A stretch of DNA of 14,342 nucleotides from Bacillota bacterium (GCA_021781855.1 JAJXWC010000044.1:1-14342), one strand, 5' to 3'; positions 1 to 7,067 are shown, counted from the stretch's first letter. Notes: generated by a model from the letters alone, not told the origin. Program-made: numbers and translations.

Positions 1-364
1 CCAACTGCTGCTCTTCGTCTACTTGCGGTTTTAATTCGCCCGTGAAATTGCGGCAAATGTAAAAAGCATTCGGCATATAAACTTGGTCTCCATTCGGATA
101 AGTTATAAAGCGGTCTTTGCCCGAATAAATACCAAATAATTCAAGACTCACCGCAGTCAGTCCTGTTTCTTCCAAAAGTTCACGGCGAGCAGTTTCCTCA
201 AGTTCCTCGCCAACTTCGATGCCACCCGCATGCAAAGCCCAGCTTTTATTGTCCTGACGCTGCTGCAAGAGGATTTTTCCGTCACGATAGACAATCACGC
301 CAGCTCCAAGATAGACCAGAAGGTCATTGCCGATTTTTTTGCGAATCTCACTGATATAACTCAT
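1..364 (-). CDS. NUDIX hydrolase, 3' end outside the window
   Basis: The 121 codons visible here encode the N-terminal and central part of a NUDIX pyrophosphohydrolase, an enzyme class that hydrolyses nucleoside diphosphates linked to another group. A complete Nudix box lies at about residues 47-69 and fits G-x5-E-x7-R-E-U-x-E-E-x-G-U: G47, E53, R61-E62, E65-E66 and G68 are all present, so the Mg-binding glutamates are intact. The start is the ATG at 364, whose ATGA overlaps the TGA stop of asd, which suggests translational coupling. There is no strong Shine-Dalgarno sequence in front of it. The N-terminus (MSYISEIRKKIG) is typical of small cytoplasmic NUDIX proteins. The substrate cannot be told from sequence. 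The reading frame is open to the left edge, so the C-terminus is missing only because the window ends. Confidence 0.9.
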   Translation of the reverse strand, partial: MSYISEIRKKIGNDLLVYLGAGVIVYRDGKILLQQRQDNKSWALHAGGIEVGEELEETARRELLEETGLTAVSLELFGIYSGKDRFITYPNGDQVYMPNAFYICRNFTGELKPQVDEEQQL

Positions 365-1440
365 ATCAATTCAAATTTTAACTGCTCAGTCGGGCGAACC
401 AACCCGCGTTCATGCAAGGTTTCAGCGATTTGCACCGAGTTCCATGCGGCACCTTTAAGGAGATTGTCTGACACGCACCATAGATGAATCCCGTTTGGCA
501 TATCCAAATCCTTACGAATTCGACCAACAAAGGTTTCACGGCGACCGACCGCATTGATGGCTTGTGGATAAACTTGATGTGCCACATCGTCTTCAAGCAC
601 AGCACCTGGAAATTCGGCAATCAGCCGCTTGACCTCATCAATCGGTGCAACTTTCTCCGTCTCGATATAGACGCTCTCACTATGCCCAATCAGGACAGGC
701 ACACGCACACAAGTTGCGGAAACGGCAATCGCATCGTCTTCCATGATTTTCTTGGTTTCGTGCGTCATTTTCATTTCTTCGTAGGTGTAGTCATTATCGG
801 TAAAGACATCAATTTGCGCAAGCGCATTGAAGGCAATCGGATAATGTTTTTTATCGCCTGCTGATGGCAGAATTTGCGCCTGCAGCTCTGTTGGGTCAAC
901 GCCATCATTAAGCACCTCACGCAGTTGTGCGCGTGCTTCGTCCATTGCCCGATTTCCCGCGCCGCCAATCGCCTGATAAGTACTGACGATAATCCGTTTC
1001 AAGCCATAAACCCGACGAATCGGCTCCAAGGCAATCATCATTTGGATGGTTGAACAGTTGGGGCAAGCAATAATGCCATTATGTGCATCAAGTGCATGGG
1101 CATTGACCTCAGGCACGACCAGGGGCACGTCAGGATTTTGACGGAAGTAGCTCGTGTTATCCACCACGACTGCGCCTGCTTTTACAGCGTAAGGAGCAAA
1201 TTTTGCGGAAATCGAACCGCCTGCTGAAAAAAGAGCAATGTCAATGTTTTCGAAAGAATTTTCAGTAAGTTCTTCTACGATAAGGTCTTGCTCACCAAAT
1301 TTTACAGTTTTTCCTGCAGAACGTTTGCTGGCAAGCGCTTTGACTGAGGCAACAGGAAGTGTAGAATGAGCGAGTTGCTCAAGCATTCGAGTGCCAACAG
1401 CTCCTGTGGCTCCCACAACAGCAACATGATATTGTTTCAT
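361..1440 (-). CDS. asd: aspartate-semialdehyde dehydrogenase
   Basis: This cytoplasmic enzyme makes L-aspartate 4-semialdehyde from 4-aspartyl phosphate with NADPH. It is the branch point to lysine/diaminopimelate, threonine and methionine. The 359-residue length is normal for the family. The N-terminal NADP-binding motif GATGAVG is at residues 10-16. The active-site segment CPNCSTIQ puts the catalytic cysteine at C129. The later motif STYQAIGGAG (153-162) and the conserved R246 and H253 (in CVRVPVLIGHS) complete the usual active-site set. The ATG at 1440 follows AAAGGATAG about 10 nt upstream. The stop overlaps the start of the NUDIX gene by ATGA, so the two are probably co-transcribed. A sigma-A type promoter can be read at 1476-1504. 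Nothing looks damaged. Confidence 0.97.
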   Translation of the reverse strand: MKQYHVAVVGATGAVGTRMLEQLAHSTLPVASVKALASKRSAGKTVKFGEQDLIVEELTENSFENIDIALFSAGGSISAKFAPYAVKAGAVVVDNTSYFRQNPDVPLVVPEVNAHALDAHNGIIACPNCSTIQMMIALEPIRRVYGLKRIIVSTYQAIGGAGNRAMDEARAQLREVLNDGVDPTELQAQILPSAGDKKHYPIAFNALAQIDVFTDNDYTYEEMKMTHETKKIMEDDAIAVSATCVRVPVLIGHSESVYIETEKVAPIDEVKRLIAEFPGAVLEDDVAHQVYPQAINAVGRRETFVGRIRKDLDMPNGIHLWCVSDNLLKGAAWNSVQIAETLHERGLVRPTEQLKFELI

Positions 1441-1475
1441 AGTAATTGTCTATCCTTTTTTAGTAAATTACCATA

Positions 1476-1504
1476 ATTATACTCTTTTCTAGTGCCGACT
1501 GCAA
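1476..1504 (-). promoter_or_regulatory. probable asd promoter
   Basis: On the minus strand a perfect -10 (TATAAT, 1481-1476) is preceded by a 17-bp spacer and a weak -35 (TTGCAG, 1504-1499). The predicted start of transcription lies roughly 28 nt before the asd start codon, which leaves room for its ribosome binding site. The -35 match is poor, so this is a moderate call. Confidence 0.5.
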
Positions 1505-1722
1505 GAATTGTCAGATTTGATTTTAATGAAGTGAAAACTTGCTTGATAAGAGTCTATGGTGCTTTAGTCTTTGCGTTTGTGACTAATAAAATTGTTTATG
1601 TAGCGGACACTGGCAGATTAATGCTCTGCAAAACTTTTGTCTTTTGTAGCACGAAAACCGTAGATAGCACGCACTACCGAGACAAAATCTGATTTATATT
1701 CTTGTTGATTTAGTTATTTTAT
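1505..1722. other. intergenic stretch, no gene seen
   Basis: Between the alpha/beta hydrolase stop and the asd promoter I find no convincing gene. A short open frame on the plus strand lacks a ribosome binding site and resembles nothing. On the minus strand a wobble-containing inverted repeat (GTAGTGCG ... CGTGCTAC, about 1647-1678) could fold just downstream of the hydrolase, but no T-run follows. Positions 1639-1668 match 5022-5051 at 23 of 30 bases, which suggests a dispersed element. Confidence 0.4.
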
Positions 1723-2622
1723 CTAGCCCAAATACTTATCCAAAAAATTTTTGACGGTATTTCGATAAAGCGAAATGTCGGTTTCGTAAGCCTGTGTATG
1801 TCCTGCATTTTCTATTATCAACAGTTCTTTAGGTGCATGAGTTGCCGCATAGTTTCGATAAACCATTTCGGTAGGAACAAAATTGTCCTTTTCTCCGTGA
1901 ATAAAAAGAATTGGCCGCGTATTTTTGGCAAGTTGTTTGACTGCTGAAGCTTCTTTATAGCTGTATCCTGCGCAAATTTTGGACCAAAAAGAAACCAGAT
2001 GAACTAATGGAAAAGCGGGTAAATGAAATTTATGCTTGGCATTATAAACAATTTCATTCCATACACTATCATAACCACAATCTGTAATAAAACATTTCAC
2101 ATTTTCAGGTAAATCATCGCCTGAAATCATCATTGTAGTTGCGCCGCCCATTGAAATTCCCATTAGGGCAATTTCAGCCGCAGGATTTTGTGTGATAATC
2201 TCTGTTATCCAGCGCTGATAATCATCACGGTCCAGCCAGCCGAATCCAATATATTTTCCTTCAGATTCAGCACTTGCACGATACGCAGGAACTAGAACAT
2301 TGTAACCCAAGCTGTGAAAAAGATAACACAAACCTGGAATCCGTTCACGAATTGAATGATAACCATTGGCTACAATTACATATTTGGAGGTTGATTTATC
2401 TGCAGGAATATACCAGGCTTTGAGCGTAAGCTGGTCAAACGTTTGAATAGACCACTCAGCAGCAATTTTTTCAACGAATATTTCACTGTCATGCCAAAGC
2501 GGGTGCGTGTTAGCAACTGCTTTAGCGACTATTCTGCTTTTATGCTCAATAATTTGAAAACTAATGAAACTGATAAATAGCAAAACAAAAAGAAGAATGA
2601 GAAAAATGAAAAGGATTAACAT
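1723..2622 (-). CDS. membrane-anchored alpha/beta hydrolase (serine hydrolase)
   Basis: This 299-residue protein has one N-terminal hydrophobic segment (about residues 1-22) followed by an alpha/beta hydrolase domain. The nucleophile elbow GISMGG places Ser157. The acid is probably Asp246 in HGEKDNFVP, and the base is His275 in NAGHTQ. The segment VIVANGYHS near residue 85 probably forms the oxyanion region. The architecture fits the uncharacterised serine hydrolases found in many Firmicutes, with the catalytic domain probably held at the membrane. The ester or peptide substrate is unknown. I chose the ATG at 2622. An upstream in-frame TTG at 2718 would put the start before a terminator hairpin and the promoter. 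An extended -10 ends only 7 nt before this ATG and there is no Shine-Dalgarno sequence, so the message may be leaderless. It appears to be monocistronic. Confidence 0.85.
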   Translation of the reverse strand: MLILFIFLILLFVLLFISFISFQIIEHKSRIVAKAVANTHPLWHDSEIFVEKIAAEWSIQTFDQLTLKAWYIPADKSTSKYVIVANGYHSIRERIPGLCYLFHSLGYNVLVPAYRASAESEGKYIGFGWLDRDDYQRWITEIITQNPAAEIALMGISMGGATTMMISGDDLPENVKCFITDCGYDSVWNEIVYNAKHKFHLPAFPLVHLVSFWSKICAGYSYKEASAVKQLAKNTRPILFIHGEKDNFVPTEMVYRNYAATHAPKELLIIENAGHTQAYETDISLYRNTVKNFLDKYLG

Positions 2623-2629
2623 ATTTTCT

Positions 2630-2638
2630 ATTATAACA
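2630..2638 (-). promoter_or_regulatory. extended -10 promoter of the alpha/beta hydrolase gene
   Basis: The minus strand reads TGTTATAAT here, a perfect extended -10. No good -35 lies 16-18 bp upstream, which is common for extended -10 promoters. It sits between the terminator of the upstream operon and the hydrolase ATG at 2622. Transcription starting about 7 nt downstream would begin almost at the start codon. Confidence 0.55.
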
Positions 2639-2671
2639 GACTTGACTAATTTAGAAGAGAAGATTTTACTA

Positions 2672-2702
2672 AAACAAAAAACTCTGTCAAAAGACAGAGT
2701 TT
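2672..2702 (-). terminator. rho-independent terminator of the DUF2200 operon
   Basis: A perfect 10-bp stem (AAACTCTGTC / GACAGAGTTT, 2679-2702) with a 4-nt loop is followed on the minus strand by a run of six T and further T-rich sequence. It ends the transcript of the three-gene operon to its right and insulates the hydrolase gene to its left. Confidence 0.85.
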
Positions 2703-2860
2703 CCAAAAAGGCAGGCAAAGCCTGTGGCAGAAAGGTTCACACAATCTGACAAAATCTCACACTTCCTGTGCGGGCAAAGCCCCAGATTTCCTCGCTTTTT
2801 CCGAATTTGACAAATTTGTCAAATTAATTCGGCTCATCGCATGAATAAAATTTTACCATA
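2703..2860 (-). other. hairpin-rich 3' region of the three-gene operon
   Basis: Before the terminator at 2672-2702 this untranslated stretch holds several small perfect stems. They are CAGGC-AAA-GCCTG (2712-2724), CACA-N5-TGTG (2758-2770), GGGC-AAA-GCCC (2772-2782) and a 22-bp perfect palindrome at 2804-2825 flanked by CCG and CGG. No gene is visible. The style resembles the hairpin cluster downstream of tkt. Confidence 0.55.
2804..2825. repeat. 22-bp perfect palindrome with the core TTTGACAAATTTGTCAAA
   Basis: The sequence is its own reverse complement over 22 bp, with CCG and CGG nearby extending a possible stem. The same 18-bp core occurs in the palindrome at 4689-4716. No T-run follows on either strand, so unlike that copy it is not an obvious terminator. 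An operator or a dispersed hairpin is possible. Confidence 0.6.
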
Positions 2861-3112
2861 TTAAGTCAAATGAAGCAAGAGTCCTACTAAAATTCCGCCA
2901 GAGCCAAGAAAGCTCATAAAGCAAATCGCAAAACGAAAAGTGAACATTCGTGTTCCGTCATAATTATACGACTTCTGCGTCCTCTTTCCTTTATACACAA
3001 TCATTGACAACACCGACAGAATTGTTAAAGCAATCTGTATCGGCTCATTTAACCACATGGTCAGATTTAAAATTGAGCCTACTCCTGCTAAAATCGCCAA
3101 TAAAATTCCCAT
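2861..3112 (-). CDS. small multi-spanning membrane protein, unknown function
   Basis: I do not recognise this 83-residue protein. Three hydrophobic segments are visible, at about residues 2-20, 25-41 and 57-81. A positively charged loop (KGKRTQK) sits near residues 42-48 between the second and third. A predicted cytoplasmic loop there would put the N-terminus outside or leave a re-entrant first segment; the topology is uncertain. The ATG at 3112 follows the DUF2200 stop by 2 nt and has GAGGT about 4 nt upstream, so it is the last gene of a tight operon and is probably translationally coupled. No cleavable signal, lipobox or known domain is apparent. Its role may be linked to the DUF2200 protein and the 356-residue protein upstream. 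Confidence 0.75.
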   Translation of the reverse strand: MGILLAILAGVGSILNLTMWLNEPIQIALTILSVLSMIVYKGKRTQKSYNYDGTRMFTFRFAICFMSFLGSGGILVGLLLHLT

Positions 3113-3114
3113 CT

Positions 3115-3450
3115 TTACCTCTTAATTTTTTCTATTTTTCTTCCTTTTGCCAATTCGTCAACGACCTTGTCAATTTGACGAACTTTTTGCACAATCGGGT
3201 CTTGAATTTCTTCAACGCGTACACCGCAAATCACACCTTTAATCAGACTTGCATGTTCATTGAAAGTTTGGTTTTCCAACAGTTTTTCAAAAGTTCCTAT
3301 TGTCTTTGACGGTTCTGTAAAATTTGTCAGCCAAGTTAAAATTTCGTCCAACTCGGCAGCCGTGCGATTTTTTCGTTCCACTTTTGCCAGCCACATCGGG
3401 TAAATTGCTTCCCAAGTCAGTCCGTAAATGCGTTCTGTATTTTCTGCCAT
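3115..3450 (-). CDS. DUF2200 family protein
   Basis: The 111-residue product matches my memory of the DUF2200 family in two blocks. The N-terminal block is ERIYGLTWEAIYP followed by AKVERKNRT (about residues 6-29). The C-terminal block is LIKGVICGVRVEEI followed by DKVVDELAKGR (about 69-106). The length is usual for that family. It is a soluble cytoplasmic protein of no established function. The start chosen is the ATG at 3450, with CGGAG about 9 nt upstream. A longer in-frame opening back to 3510 would overlap the preceding gene and has no ribosome binding site. It begins 4 nt after the stop of the 356-residue gene and ends 2 nt before the small membrane protein gene, so all three are surely one transcript. 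Confidence 0.88.
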   Translation of the reverse strand: MAENTERIYGLTWEAIYPMWLAKVERKNRTAAELDEILTWLTNFTEPSKTIGTFEKLLENQTFNEHASLIKGVICGVRVEEIQDPIVQKVRQIDKVVDELAKGRKIEKIKR

Positions 3451-3454
3451 TTTG

Positions 3455-4525
3455 TTATCTCCGACAATTTCCCCAATTTTCCATTGAAAATTCGCTCTGA
3501 TTAAGCGCAAAATAAATTTTCAAAAATTCGCTCACACAACGCTTGATGTATATTTCATCTTCAAAATTTTGGTCAAGAATATAAAGCTTGCCTCGCTCAT
3601 CAAAATCAAAAGTAATCGTCTTTCCTGCTTTACCAACATTAAAAATTACGTCTGCTGGACTAATCGTAACTTGAGTAAATTCATCAACCGCACGATTTTG
3701 AATAAGATAAAGTTCTGTACCTTCTCGAAAATCTTCTTTAAAAATATCAAATTTGAGCGCTGTACGACCACCATATTTTTGAACAATTTCTTCAAAAGGA
3801 TTTGCCGCCAGTCCATCATAAGTAAAATCTGGATAACCTTCTGGCAGAAAATACTCTGGAACACCTACAAGTTCGAACTTTTCAACTTCTGTGAAATTTC
3901 CCAGGTTTTTAAGCGAATAGCTACTCTCACTTGTTTTGAAATAGGCTGTCAAAAATTCATCAAGAACCATTTTGTTGAAAAAAGCTTTCACTTTCATCAA
4001 ATCAAAATTATTTTCAAGCAAACTTGCAAAAGGATATTCTACATTCTGGTCATCAAACGAAACCTGACCATCATGATTAACATCTTCTGTTACCATAATC
4101 TGAGCTTCCCAATAACTTGTAAAAGATTCATAAGTCATCGAAATTGAGAAATAAATTGTTTCGTTAAGTGTTTTATTAACTGTAAAAATCGCTGTACCTT
4201 TGGAAAGTTCCAGATAATAGCCGTCTTTAGAAAAGGTCAGAGATGCCAACTCCTCCGAACCACTGTAACGATAAGGTGTTTCTTCAAATCCCTGAAGATG
4301 CAATGCTTTCCCATTTTCAAAATATTTTATCATTTCGTCAAATGGATTTTCAACTGTCCAGTTAAAATCAAAATTTACCAGTGGTTCATCAGTTTTCAGT
4401 TCTTCTGAACTCAATGTCATGTCATTTTTTTTACTTTGAAATCCAGGCTCTTTTTTCCCAAAACTTGCATCAAACTCAGCCAAATATGGTTCATTCTCTT
4501 TTCTCTTCTTGTTCCAAAAAGCCAT
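3455..4525 (-). CDS. 356-residue protein with internal duplication, unknown function
   Basis: I do not recognise this gene. The N-terminus (MAFWNKKRKENEP) is charged, with no signal peptide or membrane helix, so the product is probably cytoplasmic. It contains two related units. The first runs from NPFDEMIKY at residue 60 to YSLKNLGN at 210. The second runs from NPFEEIVQK at 242 to FSMENWGN at 353, three residues before the end. Both have a FL-x-x-YF helix before the final motif. The first unit carries an extra insert with an EF-hand-like loop (DVNHDGQVSFDD, 148-159), which has acidic or asparagine residues at positions 1, 3, 5 and 12 and glycine at 6. The protein is rich in acidic and aromatic residues. 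The ATG at 4525 has AAGGAG 7 nt upstream. It is the first gene of a three-gene operon with its own promoter. The EF-hand call is from pattern only. Confidence 0.85.
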   Translation of the reverse strand: MAFWNKKRKENEPYLAEFDASFGKKEPGFQSKKNDMTLSSEELKTDEPLVNFDFNWTVENPFDEMIKYFENGKALHLQGFEETPYRYSGSEELASLTFSKDGYYLELSKGTAIFTVNKTLNETIYFSISMTYESFTSYWEAQIMVTEDVNHDGQVSFDDQNVEYPFASLLENNFDLMKVKAFFNKMVLDEFLTAYFKTSESSYSLKNLGNFTEVEKFELVGVPEYFLPEGYPDFTYDGLAANPFEEIVQKYGGRTALKFDIFKEDFREGTELYLIQNRAVDEFTQVTISPADVIFNVGKAGKTITFDFDERGKLYILDQNFEDEIYIKRCVSEFLKIYFALNQSEFSMENWGNCRR

Positions 4526-4549
4526 CTCATTCTCCTTCTTTACAATTAT

Positions 4550-4558
4550 ATTATAACA
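4550..4558 (-). promoter_or_regulatory. extended -10 promoter of the three-gene operon
   Basis: TGTTATAAT on the minus strand is a perfect extended -10, about 25 nt before the start codon. No consensus -35 is present. That position is taken by the inverted repeat at 4561-4583, as expected for an operator or activator site. Confidence 0.7.
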
Positions 4559-4560
4559 TA

Positions 4561-4583
4561 TTAACAGCATGTTGTACTGTTAA
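4561..4583. promoter_or_regulatory. inverted repeat TTAACAG-N9-CTGTTAA, putative operator
   Basis: Seven-base arms are perfectly inverted around a 9-bp centre. The element lies just upstream of the extended -10 and covers the -35 region. A second copy with 20 of 23 identical bases lies in the rbs leader at 13593-13615. The identity of the arms, the spacing and part of the centre suggests one DNA-binding regulator or one conserved RNA hairpin. I cannot assign a known regulator. Confidence 0.6.
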
Positions 4584-4688
4584 GACAGCAGACAATGAGC
4601 AGGCTTTTCCTTCCCTGACAGCAAATCCGCGCAGATTAGATACATCAAACTTACAAACGTGCAAGTATTTTCTATTTTTTCATCAAAA

Positions 4689-4716
4689 AAGGCTTTGACA
4701 AATTTGTCAAAGCCTT
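4689..4716 (-). terminator. 28-bp palindrome terminator at the end of the tkt transcript
   Basis: A perfect 28-bp palindrome (two 14-bp arms built on the core TTTGACAAATTTGTCAAA and flanked by AAGGC/GCCTT) is followed on the minus strand by six T. It is the first strong terminator downstream of tkt, about 365 nt after its stop. On the plus strand there is no T-run. Confidence 0.8.
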
Positions 4717-5079
4717 GAAGTGATGAGTTTATCAGTAGGGGATTTTTTTTCACCTCCCCAATGTTGAATCTGCGATATCAGGTCATCCTGTCCGAGACTG
4801 AAGCGACTGAGCCTACGGCAGTAGAACGAAAGCAGAGCTTGCCATTCCGACTAGCTGTTAAGCTATCATCATTCATAGCAGCAAAGCTGCGGACATAGTG
4901 CTGCTTATCCCATCGCCTGAAGTGTGGAGAGAATTGCGATTGCAACTAGCCACTTTAGTGGCGTAGCCGAGCATCGACAGCTCACAGTACGATGGTTGCG
5001 GATAGAGAGAATGAAGCTCTCATCTTTCGTAGTACGAAGTGCGTAGATAACAGGCAATTGCTAGGCTAAATTCAATTTT
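4717..5079 (-). other. tkt 3' region packed with short stem-loops, no gene
   Basis: No coding capacity is convincing on either strand. Eight small, mostly perfect stems follow one another: GGGGA/TCCCC (4738-4759), CAGG/CCTG (4779-4790), TAGCT/AGCTA (4852-4865), GCAGC/GCTGC (4878-4890), GCCACT/AGTGGC (4949-4962), CATCG/CGATG (4972-4994), GAGAG/CTCTC (5005-5021) and TTCGTA/TACGAA (5026-5038). This density is far above chance for 330 bp. It matches no RNA family I know: it is not tmRNA, RNase P RNA, SRP RNA or a T-box. It may be a long structured 3' UTR, a small RNA released from it, or a pile of small palindromic repeats. Confidence 0.55.
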
Positions 5080-7056
5080 TTAGTCTAAAGTCTTGTAAAC
5101 TGCTACAACATTTTCAGCCGTAAAGCCGTATGCGGGGAGCACAATATTGGCAGGTGCAGAAGCGCCCCATTTATCAACGGTTACTGTCGCACCATCAAGT
5201 CCGATATATTTGCCCCAGCCATAGCTTGTTCCTGCTTCAACCGCCAAACGACGACGGACAGCTTTCGGCAAAACTTCCTCTTTGTATTCAGAAGACTGCT
5301 CATCAAAGATATTCATTGATGGCATTGAAACAACACGCACACCAGTTCCAAGCGCTTTTTTCGCTTCAAGTGCCAAAGCAACTTCAGAACCTGTTGCAAT
5401 GATAATGCCTTCAAGTTCACTCTCTTCTTTGGCAAGGATGTAGGCACCACGATTCAACCCTTCTTCAGCCAATTCCGCTGTACCTTCAAGCACAGGTAAA
5501 TTCTGACGGGTCAAGACAAGCGCTGTAGGACGGTGTTTTGAAGAAACACTGCGTCTCCAAGCTGCAATTACTTCATTTCCATCAGCAGGACGAATCACGT
5601 CCAAGTTAGGAATTGAGCGCACACTCGCCAACTGTTCTACTGGTTCGTGTGTAGGTCCGTCTTCGCCGACCGCAATCGAATCATGCGTCCAAACATAAGT
5701 TACAGGTAAATCCTGTAAGGCTGCCATCCGAACCGCAGGCAACATATAGTTTGAAAAGACAAAGAATGTTCCACCATAAACGCGCGTTCCACCATGCAAA
5801 GCAATCCCATTCATCGTTGCTCCCATCGCAAATTCACGCACACCAAACCAAATATTACGTCCTTCATAGTTCCCTGGCATGAAGTCAGATTCTGCTTTTG
5901 CCATTGTATTATTTGAAGCAGACAAATCCGCAGAACCGCCCCAGAAATTAGGCATCTGAGCTGACAACTGCTGAATCGTCTCTTGTGAAGTCACACGACT
6001 TGCTTTGCTAGAGCCAACTTCATATTTTGGAAGTTCAAGCTCTGGTGTTTCATTTTCAAAAGCATGGACATATTGCTCAGCGAGTTCAGGATATTTTTCA
6101 GCATAGGCGGAAAAAGTATCGCGCCAAACTTGTTCCAATGCCTCACCACGTGCTACAAGTGTTTCTAAGAAACGTTTTGAAACTTCTTCAGGAACTGTAA
6201 ATTCTGGATAATTCCAACCATAAGCCGCTTTTGCTGCCGCAATCCCTTCAATTCCGATTGGTGCGCCGTGAACTTTATTCGTTCCTTGCAAAGGTGCGCC
6301 AAATCCAATCACTGTTTTCACTTCGATAATCGTAGGTTTTGATTTTTCAGCTTGTGCAACTTTTACAGCTGCTGCAATTTCTTCCAAGTCGTTTCCATCT
6401 TTGACCAGCAAATGTTGCCAACCATAGCTTTCAAAACGTTTTTGCACGTCATCAATAAATGACATGGATAAATCGCCGTCTAATGAAATATTATTTGAAT
6501 CATAAAACAATATTAATTTGCCCAGTTTCAATTTTCCAGCAAGAGATGCTGCTTCTTGTGAAACACCTTCCATTAAGTCGCCATCGCCGTTGAGTGCATA
6601 AGTATAATGGTCAACGATAGCAAAACCAGGTTTGTTATATTGTGCAGCCAAATGTGCCTCGGCCATTGCCATACCGACTGCATTCGCAATTCCTTGTCCA
6701 AGTGGTCCAGTTGTTGCTTCAACCCCATCTGTCCAATCTACTTCGGGATGTCCAGGCGTTTTGGATTGCCATTGACGGAAATTTTTTAAATCCTCTGTTG
6801 TTACATTGTAGCCTGAAAGATGCAACAAGCTATATAACATTGCAGAACCATGCCCTGCTGAAAGCACAAAACGGTCACGATTTGACCATTTACGCGAGGT
6901 CTTTGGATTCACATTCAAAAACCTGCTCCAGAGCACATAAGCCATTGGAGCTGCACCCATAGGAAGTCCCGGATGCCCCGAATTTGCCTTTTGAATCGCG
7001 TCCATAGACAGCGTGCGGATAGTGTTTACGCCAAGTTGATCGGTATAATCAAACAT
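5080..7056 (-). CDS. tkt: transketolase
   Basis: This thiamine-diphosphate enzyme moves two-carbon units between sugar phosphates in the non-oxidative pentose phosphate pathway, joining ribose 5-phosphate and xylulose 5-phosphate to glycolysis. The 658-residue length is typical. The N-terminal transketolase signature (RTLSMDAIQKANSGHPG, about 14-30) is present. The thiamine-diphosphate/Mg motif begins GDGDLMEG at 157 and ends near DSNN at 189. The pyrimidine-domain motif GEDGPTHEPVEQ follows in the second half. I chose the ATG at 7056 because GGAG (7063-7066) lies 6 nt upstream. An ATG at 7068 would add MENL and overlaps that site. It lies downstream of rbsB on the same strand but has its own promoter, so it can be expressed without ribose. 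Placement beside the ribose operon makes metabolic sense. Confidence 0.97.
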   Translation of the reverse strand: MFDYTDQLGVNTIRTLSMDAIQKANSGHPGLPMGAAPMAYVLWSRFLNVNPKTSRKWSNRDRFVLSAGHGSAMLYSLLHLSGYNVTTEDLKNFRQWQSKTPGHPEVDWTDGVEATTGPLGQGIANAVGMAMAEAHLAAQYNKPGFAIVDHYTYALNGDGDLMEGVSQEAASLAGKLKLGKLILFYDSNNISLDGDLSMSFIDDVQKRFESYGWQHLLVKDGNDLEEIAAAVKVAQAEKSKPTIIEVKTVIGFGAPLQGTNKVHGAPIGIEGIAAAKAAYGWNYPEFTVPEEVSKRFLETLVARGEALEQVWRDTFSAYAEKYPELAEQYVHAFENETPELELPKYEVGSSKASRVTSQETIQQLSAQMPNFWGGSADLSASNNTMAKAESDFMPGNYEGRNIWFGVREFAMGATMNGIALHGGTRVYGGTFFVFSNYMLPAVRMAALQDLPVTYVWTHDSIAVGEDGPTHEPVEQLASVRSIPNLDVIRPADGNEVIAAWRRSVSSKHRPTALVLTRQNLPVLEGTAELAEEGLNRGAYILAKEESELEGIIIATGSEVALALEAKKALGTGVRVVSMPSMNIFDEQSSEYKEEVLPKAVRRRLAVEAGTSYGWGKYIGLDGATVTVDKWGASAPANIVLPAYGFTAENVVAVYKTLD

Positions 7057-7067
7057 AAGATTCTCCA

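Noticed and set aside
2623..2718. Extension of the alpha/beta hydrolase to a TTG at 2718
   Set aside because: The extra 32 codons run through a strong terminator hairpin and the extended -10 promoter, with no ribosome binding site at the TTG.
3451..3510. Longer start of the DUF2200 gene overlapping the preceding gene
   Set aside because: CGGAG lies at the right distance from the ATG at 3450, where family similarity also begins.
3569..4147. 192-codon open frame on the plus strand opposite the 356-residue gene
   Set aside because: Its composition (rich in K, N, I, F, C) is typical of antisense of an AT-rich gene, there is no ribosome binding site, and the minus-strand gene is well supported.
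4725..4769. 14-codon plus-strand frame over the GGGGA/TCCCC hairpin
   Set aside because: No ribosome binding site or promoter supports it, and the sequence is explained by the hairpin-rich tkt 3' region.
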